Shown here: piece after piece, positions 1 to 8,900 of the stretch | Layout: the number at the start of each line of letters is the position of its first letter | Position numbering within the stretch: position 1 is the first letter of the stretch | From: Dechloromonas sp. | GTDB taxonomy: Bacteria > Pseudomonadota > Gammaproteobacteria > Burkholderiales > Rhodocyclaceae | Direction of reading: 5' to 3' | NCBI GenBank assembly: GCA_011391255.1 | Contig: JAABQV010000002.1 | Location: 62,001-126,000, forward strand | Length of the DNA: 64,000 bases | Notes under the pieces: model-generated | Database searches by the model: none | The model's input: the letters and a program-made list of their open reading frames with translations, nothing else | Told to the model about the DNA's origin: nothing | Made by a program: the position numbers and the translations under genes

Positions 1-1667
1 GGATGATCGTCATCAACAAGATCGACGCCGACAACCTCGACTTGCCGGGGCTGGTTGCTGACATTCGCGAGCGTTTCGGCAAACAGTGCATGCTGCTCGA
101 CCTGCCGGCGCATGGTGCGGCGGATGTTGTCGAAGTGCTTGAGCATGATGCCGGGGATGCCGACTTTGAGTCAGTCGCTGCCGCCCACCGCGCGCTGATT
201 GACCAGATCGTCGAGGAAGACGAAGACCTGCTCGCCCAATATCTTGAAGACGGTGCTGATCCAAGCGCTGCCGCTTTGCATGCGCCTTTCGAGAAAGCCC
301 TGCGCGAAGGGCATTTGATCCCGATTCTGTTTGTTTCCGCCAAAACCGGCGCCGGCATCAAGGAACTGCTGCACGCCCTGGCCTCGCTGGCACCGAACCC
401 GCAGGAAGGCAACCCGCCACCGTTCTACAAGGGTGAGCCGGGCGACAAGACCGAGCCTTTCCTGGCCGTGCCGGATGCCGACAAACACGTGCTGGCACAT
501 GTTTTCAAGGTGGTTGCCGATCCCTACATGGGCAAAATCGGCATTTTCCGCGTCCATCAGGGCACGGTGAAGAAGGACATGCAATTGTTTGTCGGCGACA
601 GCAAGCGCCCGTTCAAGGTCGCCCATCTTTACCAGTTGCAGGGCAAGGAATCGGTCGAGGTCGATCAATTGCTGCCGGGCGATATTGGCGCCGTCGCCAA
701 GGTCGACGAAATCGACTTTGATTGCGTGCTGCACGACTCGCATGATGAAGACCATATTCACCTCGTCCCGCTTGCTTTCCCGACGCCGATGGCCGGGCTG
801 GCGGTGGAAACCAAAAAGAAAGGTGACGAGCAGCGCCTTTTCGACATTCTCAACAAGCTGGCGGTTGAGGACCCGACCTTTGTCGTCGAGCGTCACCCGA
901 CCAGTAACGAAACGGTGATACGCGGTCTCGGCGAGATTCACCTCAAGGCCAAGCTGGAGAAGATGGTCAGCCAGTACAAACTGGAAGTCGATACCAAGCC
1001 GCCGCGCATTCCCTACCGCGAGACGATCACCGGCTCAGCCGAGGGCGTTCACCGGCACAAGAAGCAAAGCGGCGGCGCAGGGCAGTTCGGCGAGGTGCAT
1101 CTGCGCATAGAACCCAAGGAGCGCGGAGAAGGCTTCGAGTTTGTTGATGCAGTCAAGGGCGGCGTCATTCCCGGCGTCTTTATGGCGGCGGTCGAAAAAG
1201 GCGTGCGCCAGGGGCTGGAAGGCGGCGTTGTCGCGGGTTATGCGGTCGACGACCTGAAGGTCACGGTTTTTGATGGCAAGACGCACGCGGTGGACGGCAA
1301 GGAAGTCGCGTTTGTGGTTGCCGGGCGCAAGGCCGTCATCGACGCCATCCGCGCCGCCAAACCAATCGTGCTGGAGCCTATCGTCAATATCGAAATCGTC
1401 GTCCCCGAGAGCGCCATCGGCGATCTGGCCGGCGACCTTTCCAGCCGTCGCGGCCACATTACCGGCACCGACGGGCGCGGCCACGGGATGTCGGCGATCA
1501 ACGGCGAAGTGCCGCTGGCTGAACTCAACGACTACCAGTCACGCCTCAAATCCCTGACCGGTGGCCAGGGCAGCTACACCATCGAATTTGCCCGTTACTC
1601 GGCAGTACCACCCAACGTGCAACAGCAGATGGCGAGCAAGTTCCAGCTACACGACGAAGACGAGTAA
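1..1667 (+). CDS. Elongation factor G, EF-G-II type (5' end missing)
   Basis: This is the C-terminal part, about 555 residues, of a translational GTPase of the EF-G family; the first in-frame ATG visible is base 3, but it lies inside the gene. That ATG begins the motif MIVINKID, which is the G4 (NKxD) guanine-specificity motif, so the P-loop, switch regions and DxxG motif lie upstream of the window. Domain II, the domain III-V core and the EF-G domain IV follow in order. The segment HKKQSGGAGQFGEV is typical of the EF-G-II/FusA2 paralogue; canonical ribosomal EF-G usually has a KQSGGRGQYGHV-like sequence here. The gene is therefore probably a second EF-G copy, not the str-operon fusA. It ends in TAA and is followed at once by a strong terminator. 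The specific cellular role of EF-G-II paralogues is not well settled. Confidence 0.92.
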   Translation, partial: MIVINKIDADNLDLPGLVADIRERFGKQCMLLDLPAHGAADVVEVLEHDAGDADFESVAAAHRALIDQIVEEDEDLLAQYLEDGADPSAAALHAPFEKALREGHLIPILFVSAKTGAGIKELLHALASLAPNPQEGNPPPFYKGEPGDKTEPFLAVPDADKHVLAHVFKVVADPYMGKIGIFRVHQGTVKKDMQLFVGDSKRPFKVAHLYQLQGKESVEVDQLLPGDIGAVAKVDEIDFDCVLHDSHDEDHIHLVPLAFPTPMAGLAVETKKKGDEQRLFDILNKLAVEDPTFVVERHPTSNETVIRGLGEIHLKAKLEKMVSQYKLEVDTKPPRIPYRETITGSAEGVHRHKKQSGGAGQFGEVHLRIEPKERGEGFEFVDAVKGGVIPGVFMAAVEKGVRQGLEGGVVAGYAVDDLKVTVFDGKTHAVDGKEVAFVVAGRKAVIDAIRAAKPIVLEPIVNIEIVVPESAIGDLAGDLSSRRGHITGTDGRGHGMSAINGEVPLAELNDYQSRLKSLTGGQGSYTIEFARYSAVPPNVQQQMASKFQLHDEDE

Positions 1668-1679
1668 TTGGCAGGCAAG

Positions 1680-1706
1680 GGCGGAACGATGTGTTCCGCC
1701 TTTTTT
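1680..1706 (+). terminator. Rho-independent terminator of the EF-G gene
   Basis: A perfect 8-bp stem (GGCGGAAC/GTTCCGCC, 1680-1687 with 1693-1700) closes a 5-nt loop and is followed by six T residues (1701-1706). It lies 12 bases after the EF-G stop codon. Confidence 0.9.
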
Positions 1707-1715
1707 ATTTCGGAG

Positions 1716-1748
1716 TCGCGAATGGAAAATGCCATCCCGCGATTTTTT
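1716..1748 (+). terminator. Possible second terminator behind the EF-G gene
   Basis: TCGCG (1716-1720) pairs with CGCGA (1738-1742), with an inner ATGG/CCAT pairing interrupted by a small internal loop. Six T residues follow at 1743-1748. It may act as a backup to the stronger hairpin just upstream, in front of a convergent gene. Confidence 0.4.
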
Positions 1749-1808
1749 CGTAACCGAATTAAAAGAGTTCCTCGGAAACAAGTCTGCCTATGGCAGCCTA
1801 AAACCCAG

Positions 1809-2888
1809 CTACTGCTTGAACCCCAAGGAAATCGCCACCTGCTCGGTGATCAAGCCACGCCCATCGGTATGCCTAACCTTGGCCGGCAGATAATGCGATT
1901 CCGGCAGTAGCCACAACTCGATCATTTCACTGCCCTCATCCGCCGTAATAACAACCCTGACCGTGCGGAACTCGCCAAGCGAGCCAATGCGCAGTGACTC
2001 AGACCCCGCGACCTTGTAGCTATATTGACCGTGCTTGTTTCCATCAGTCAGCCATAACTTGCCACCGGCACTGACCGGCGGCCGCATCATGAATTGATAG
2101 AGCAGACTTTGGCGATCCAGAATGCCGTCGGGCATTCGCCCGCTTCGAGGTTTGCTCGGATCAGGAGCGACATCTTCGGTGACCTCTTTGATCGCCATCA
2201 GCCGTTCCGGCACGGCCCCCTGCATTTGAAAGAGAATAGGACTCAAGCCATGCATGCTAATCCGGCCAGAGATATCGAGTTTCCATTGCTCGGCTGGCGT
2301 GCCGCCGTCGGCGGCCAGCTGTTGACTGACGCTGACCCCGAAATACTCGCCTTCTGAAGAAATATAACGATGGTGTCCGCTACCGAGCAACTTCTTGTCG
2401 GCACCGCTGGTAATCTCGAACTCGATATCCACCTCTCTTGCCGGGCCGGTCCCCCCTGCTTGAGGAATACCTGGTGATGCCTCAGCCTGTTGCGGTGTTT
2501 TCGTTGCTTGCGAAACGGCTTTTTCGGCTGGCACGCTTTCCGGCATCGGCAATATTTTCCTTTCCTGTGCCACTGGCGTCACAACGACCTTCTCAATTTT
2601 TTCTGGCACCTCAAGCACGACTGCCGGTGCCTCAACCGGAGGACTGTTCGTTGCCTCAAGCTCTCCCGGCAGGGGTGGCTTGTCGGCCGGCTGAGCCAGG
2701 GTAACTTGCAAAGTCCCCAGCGAACGGGTTGAAAGTCTTGATGACAACAAGCCGGGTTGCGCGAGAGCCCACAGGTGTGCAATCGTTGAAACAACTAACG
2801 CAACGAGTAGGCGGCGTTCAGGGTCGAGAACAATCCGCGCAGTGATTTTCTGCAGGTAGGCAAGCGAACGTAGCAGCAGCTCAGACAT
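1809..2888 (-). CDS. DUF3108 protein with TonB-like membrane anchor
   Basis: A protein of about 359 residues. After a short cytoplasmic N-terminus there is one membrane segment (VALVVSTIAHLWAL) with the Ser-x3-His spacing found in the TonB transmembrane helix. Next comes a Pro/Glu/Ala-rich linker of roughly 100 residues, and the C-terminal half is a periplasmic DUF3108-type beta domain. The start at 2888 is preferred because GAGGAA lies 5 bases upstream, whereas the longer frame to 2948 would start inside the pilY1 terminator hairpin. The gene is on the same strand as the pilus operon but separated from it by that terminator, so it is probably transcribed independently. DUF3108 has no firmly assigned function. 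The link to ExbB/ExbD energisation is my inference from the S-x3-H helix and the Pro-rich linker. Confidence 0.78.
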   Translation of the reverse strand: MSELLLRSLAYLQKITARIVLDPERRLLVALVVSTIAHLWALAQPGLLSSRLSTRSLGTLQVTLAQPADKPPLPGELEATNSPPVEAPAVVLEVPEKIEKVVVTPVAQERKILPMPESVPAEKAVSQATKTPQQAEASPGIPQAGGTGPAREVDIEFEITSGADKKLLGSGHHRYISSEGEYFGVSVSQQLAADGGTPAEQWKLDISGRISMHGLSPILFQMQGAVPERLMAIKEVTEDVAPDPSKPRSGRMPDGILDRQSLLYQFMMRPPVSAGGKLWLTDGNKHGQYSYKVAGSESLRIGSLGEFRTVRVVITADEGSEMIELWLLPESHYLPAKVRHTDGRGLITEQVAISLGFKQ

Positions 2889-2937
2889 CTGTTCCTCGGA
2901 AAGCGGCGCAAGCCGGCTTCGCTCTTTAAGCATCAAG

Positions 2938-2967
2938 AAAAGCGGCACCGGTCAAGGTGCCGCTTTT
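2938..2967 (-). terminator. Terminator of the minor pilin/pilY1 operon
   Basis: A perfect 12-bp inverted repeat (AAAAGCGGCACC with GGTGCCGCTTTT) surrounds a 6-nt loop. On the minus strand it lies about 30 bases beyond the pilY1 stop codon. The symmetric A/T tracts mean it could also work in the other direction. Confidence 0.88.
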
Positions 2968-2997
2968 GGGGCGATCAGTGATACTGCAGAGTATCGC

Positions 2998-5900
2998 CTA
3001 GTTTCCTCTGATCAACTCACGCCATGAAGTACGCTTGGTAGGCGCCAGGAGGGGCGTCTGCGGTGCGCCGCCACTGTTGATGCCGCCACCGGACAGACCG
3101 GTCAGAATAATCAACTTGCCGCTCTTGGTAATCGCAATCGATGGAGCCGATGCTAGTTCATTCGCCAGCGACCTGCCGACAATGCCGTTATTGCCATCCG
3201 CTGGATCACCATTGCCCGGAGATACGATCGGGCCGCCCGTCAGGTAATCGAGGAAGTAGGAGTAACTCTTGCCCCCGACGTCGCAAGCCAGCAAGCTTGG
3301 GGCGTTGGTATTGACCGCCAGCAAACCCAGAGCCAAGGCCGGGTCGGTATTCGCCCGCTCGGAGGAGTAGATGAAGTCGACAAACCAGCCATTATCAGAA
3401 CCAAAAATAACCGGATTTTTGGTACTGGTGAGAACAGTCGATCCGGCGGTGCAAAGACCTACGGCAGCATTTCTCGTTGAACAAGTGGTCTCGGACTGAA
3501 TCTGCCGCACAAACCCTTCGCTGCTGGTTCCCGCAACACGCGGTGAGCCACCCGGGTTGTCGAAAATCGCGGTACCGGGGATTGACGTCGGCGAACGCAC
3601 ATCCTTGATCGCATACAGTGACTGCTGACTGGTATCGCTGGCATCCGATGCAGCCAGATAACGACCCGTACCGATAAAGACCACCTTGTTACCCTCGATC
3701 AAGCCAACTTCCGGCTTGGTCGTGATCGGTTGCGGATTATCGGAGCCATCTTTCAGCGTCGCCAGCAATTGCGCATCGTAGCCGGTGGCACCGATCGTGT
3801 TGTTGACATCAAAGCGCCATAGATTTCCCAACAGGTCGCCACCGTAAACCGCCTCAATCGTATTATCCGAAGCCGGATTGAGCACCTGTGCGGTGATCTT
3901 CGCCAATCCGCTCGGAGTGCCAGTACTACCAACCCCGGTGGAAATCGGCGAGACGCTGGCTATCTGTGCGCCGGTCGTGGCATTCAGCACATACAAGCGG
4001 CCAACGCCATCGCCCCCCGCGCCATCCGAGTTCGCAATATTGTTGTAACCCGAAGTCACCAGAACCACCCAGGTACCATTGCTCAACTTGGAAATTTGCG
4101 GATTACCGTAGGAGTAACCGAGATTCGTGTCGGTGAACTCCCACAATGCTTTGGGGTTGGCCGGGTCGGTAATATCCAGCGCGTAGTAACCGCGCCCGCC
4201 ACGCCCCAGGCCACCGACCAGAATCGTCTTCCAGACTGCTGTAGCCAAGGTGCAATTTGCCGTGCAGATATCGCCGACAGTAGGCGTCCCATCAACAAAG
4301 TATTGATGCTTGTCCTTGTACTTTTTGTCGGCCAGTTTGTACATATTGGGCAGAACCATCGACGGGATATAGGCCCACAACTCCTGCCCGACTACCGTAT
4401 CCGCTGCCGTCGCCGTATTGGCTGCAGCAATAGCCGTATTGGCTGCCGTAAGGAGCGTCGCGTTGGTTGGATCCAGGAACGACTGGGCGCTTGCGGTAGC
4501 AGCCGCCTCGACTAATGCTTCCGTTGCAGCACTACCCTTGGCGGCAAATGCATGCAACATGCCATCATTCGCACCGGCATAGACCACCGCCTGACGAGAC
4601 GTCTGATTCGTCACAAAGGTAGCGTATCCAGGATCAGCATAGTCAAACTGGGGTTTCGTCACATAAATTGCCGAAGCATTAACCAGATCACCCAGAACAT
4701 GCTGACGCTGGCGGTAATACTTGGTGTTATTCATTTCAGCACCTTCCCAGGTTCTGACACCACGTAAATAATCCACCAGGTTGCCACCGGAAGCATGTGA
4801 TGAGTCCTGATCCGTTGCCGAGAGGCAAATATCTGTCGATGCACAGAGGAACTGAGTCAAGCCCGTTGGCGAGGTCGAAATGTGCGGCATATTGAAGTAG
4901 GCGTTAGTCGCAAAATTCGCACTCGTGAATGCCTTTAGCTTCGTCGTCGCAACAGTGGCATCGAAGGTGTAGATAGAGCGTGACGCCTTGACATTCAGCT
5001 TGGCCTGAACCGCCCAGTCATTGGTTGTTGAGACGGCGCCAGTAAATGGATCGATCTGTTTGCGAACCAGCTCACCGGTCCAGTCGGAGGTCGTGTAGGT
5101 CGAGCTGAACACATAGTTGTCAGATGGCGACAAATTCGGGGTGCTCACCGAAGGCGCCGCCGCCGCACCACCTGCAGCGGCAACACCGGACAGCGCCGCC
5201 GAAATGCTGTTCGACAACGATACCGGATCAGTGGCGCTGAAATAAGCGCCGTGTCCATTCACCCCTGCGTGCCAGAGGTCATCAATCGTCGTTTGCTCAT
5301 TGCTGGCGGGGAAAGGCCAGTTACAGTTTCCGTTAGCCTGCCATGAACAGACACCATTCGTTGGGTCGGCAACGATCCCGTTGCCCGGATCATAAGGACT
5401 GACCCCCTTAACCGTCGTGAAATCACCTGTCGAGTCGGTTGTATAGGTGTCGGAGAACTTCATGTAACCGGACGCCCCCAGCCCCAGCGTGAAAGTTGTC
5501 ATGTGCTGAAAATTATGTGGATCACTTGTAGTTGTCGGCACATTGTTCATGGCGTCTGTATTTGTGCAAAGCGTGCTACCAGTGACTGCCGGCGACACAA
5601 CCGCGCCGACACAGTTGTTCAATAACGGCGTTCGCAAGTCCGTGTAGTAGTAATAGGCGGCCACGTCGGCCAACGTGTCACTTGTTCCTGTCCCAAGGTT
5701 ATCAACACAGGTAACAGTTTGCCAAAGTGGCGACGAGGGCGCCGGCGCCGAGCAACCCATAACAGTAGTCGGCGTCGTCTGCGTGTCACAGGTTGTCTTG
5801 ATAAAACTCGGTCCAACCGCAGGATTGGCAGTCACACATGCACCAGTGCCTGTTGGTGGGGTAGGTGTCGGGCCAGTGCTCAGCAAAGTTCTGCAGTTGG

Positions 5901-8900
5901 TCTGCACTTTGGTGACTGCGTCAGTTCCGGCGGTGCAGGTGCCGGTTGGAACAGGTGACGCAGCACTACCGATGATGTCCGTTGATTTACATTCGACCAA
6001 CTTGCCAGTGCCATCGAAGGTCAATGGCGAGGTTGTTCCTGCGGGGGTACAAGTTGGCGCAACGGCAACCCAAGCCAAGGCGGAATTGGTGACCGGACAG
6101 CTCACAGAAGTGACAAAAGGCGAGCCACTTGAGGCTGTCACCGCCGTGCAGGTTGGCGTATCAACGATAGATGCCGCCTGATAAGTACAACTGGTGGCCG
6201 TGCTGACAGTAATTGGGCTTCCCGTTGAAGTCGGATCTGTAGAGCAGCTATCGACCGTGACATCAGGGGCGGTACTGTCCACCAAGAAAGGTCCACCAAC
6301 GCAATGTTTGGCAACCAGTTGGTTATATGTCGGACCAGTAGATTGGGGCACTTCGGTGCAGTTGCCGACCAAATTATCTACCGGAGGGCTTGTATAAGCA
6401 CACTCCCTCGCCGGGCCAACGTAATTAGGTCCATCCGATTGCCCAAGCTCTGTACAAGCAACTGTTGCTGTCGACCAACCAATTGCCGTTCCGTAAGTGC
6501 ATGTCACGGCAGGACCCGTAAAGTTAGGAGCAGTTGATTGGATAATGGTAGAACATGTCGAAACGCCGCTGGTTGTGACTGGCGTCGCGTTGTAGGCGCA
6601 ATCCACGGCCGGGCCGGTAAAGGGGGATACTCCCTGCCGATTGGCATCACATGAAGATGCATTCGAAACAATCGCCGATGCCGTTCCTGAATATGCACAC
6701 GCGACTTCCGGCCCAAGAAACGGCGCAACCGTGGATTGGTCTTGTTTGGTACAACCACTCAAGTCTGAGGCAGTAGTAGTAGCGGAAGCATAAACGCAGG
6801 TTTTTTGTGGCGTCGCGAAAGTCGCAGACTGAAGCACAGGCGTGCAGGATGCCACGTTTTGGACTGTAGAAACCGCCCCCTGATAGGCACACGCTGTGTA
6901 TGAGCCATTACTATAGTTTGGCCCGCTCTCTGCCAAGTCAACTACGCAGGCGTTCAAATTGGTGGCGGCAACACCCGCACCATAACCGCAGGTATAGTAA
7001 GCATCTAAAGTCGAGCCAGACGAGGCTGTTCCCGATGTACACGTCGTCAAACCGGTCGACTCCATTACCGGTGCTTGGTAGTTACATGCCACTGTCGGAC
7101 CTGTCCAGATTGTGCCATTGGTATTGCCGGTTGAAGCAGCTACCGCAGTGCAAGTAGCGAGATTTGGCGAAGGCGTTGCGGCGGCAGCGGTGTAGACACA
7201 ATCCGTCCTGGATGCCGATTTATAAGGCGTCGGAACCACCCAAGTACAACTAGATTGGCTCGTCAATGTTGTTGCGGGATTGCTGTGATAGTTACAGGTA
7301 ACTTTTGGCCCTTCATAAACGGTATTGGTGATAGGGGTTCCCACTGTACTATCCACAGCCACACAGGTAGTTTGTTGACTAGCTGTCGCAGAGGCCGATG
7401 TGGCGTATCTGCATTCTGTCTTAGAGGCTGACACGTTTGACGGAAGTGTCCACGTGCAGCTAGCTACATTAGGTGTATCTGTGGAAGAGGTTTCGTATTC
7501 GCACGTTACCGCTTTATTTATGGTTGTAGCGCTACTGTTCCCTGCAGTCACTCTTGTACATGTAGTTTGAGCTGGCTCAAAGGTTTCGCTTTGGTAGTTA
7601 CACTCCGTTTTCATCGCAGATGCTACCGGAGACGGTGTCACCCGTGAGCAAGAATCCAAGTTAGGCGTATCGACCTTGGCTTGGTAAGCACACGTAACCG
7701 CCGTATTCCAGTTAGCAGTATCCGCTGTGCTGGAATTCTTCGTATAGCTTGAACAACTCGTCTGATCAGCTTCAAATGTTTCCGCTTGATAGCGACACTC
7801 TGTCTTTGGTGAAGTTGCGGCTGCCGGAACTACCCATTGACAGGTCGTCTGATTCTGCGTCGGTGTCGAATTTGTGTCATATGCGCACGAATACGCAGTA
7901 TTCCACGTCGAATTATTCGTCGTCGCGGTAGCCCGGGCAACGACAGCGCAAAGACTCAGCCCTGATGCCGTTGTTTCGCCCTCATAGCTACATTCCGTTT
8001 TTGGTGAAGCGGCCGCAGTCGTTGGCACCACCCATTGGCACGTACTCAGACCAGTAACGGTCGTCGTCGGACTGACATCGTAAGTACAGACAACCTTGTC
8101 GCCCGTCATCGTCAATGCGCCGGTCTGGTCTTTATAGTTACAGGTCGGTTGCCCTGACAACTGAACGGTAGTGAGGGAGTAGCCACAGCTGACCGAGGGT
8201 GAATAGGTTGGTCCCGTAGTTCCTGGATTAACAACAGTGCATGTCCCTACTGTCGCCACGGTGGGCGTGGTTTCATAAGTACAGGTAACCGGCTGTGCTA
8301 CCGTATAGTTTGTCGCAACCGAGGCCGCAACAGTCGTGCAGGAGTTCAGACCGGTAGCGATGGTGGGGCCGCTGTATTGACACTGAATATTGCGCACCGA
8401 GTTTGCCACTGTGGCCGTCGTGTCACAGCTAGTCGCATTGACCCACCCGGTATCAACCCAGGTATCACCACCGTTTGAAGACACTTGCTGACGTTTCTGT
8501 AGCTGATAGGTGCTCGATTTGAGCTTATAGGTACTGCTCTGCAACGCTTGGGAGGTAGCTGTCACGTTAAACACTTTTTTGGTGACCAGCGATGTGCCCT
8601 TTGTAACGTAAAAAACGTCTTTGGTGATTAGTGAGGTTCCTTTGCTTATCTTATAGTCACTTTGAGTGATTTTTTTAGTGCCTTTTTTGATATTGAATAT
8701 TTTTTGGGTGAGTGGGAAAGTTTTCTTTTCTACGTTGTAGGTCCGAGCCTCCAAGGGAGTGGTGACTTTGGTAAGTCGATTGATATACCGCTCCAAAGGA
8801 TAGGTTGTAGACGTTAGCTGGTAAGTACGCTCTTCCAATTGACGGGTCGTCGACGTTAACGGGTAGGTCTTCTTCTCTAAATAGTATTCGTTCTTGTTTA

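Noticed and set aside
171-941. A 256-codon antisense frame inside the EF-G gene
   Set aside because: EF-G motifs on the plus strand are unambiguous; the antisense translation has no domain signature.
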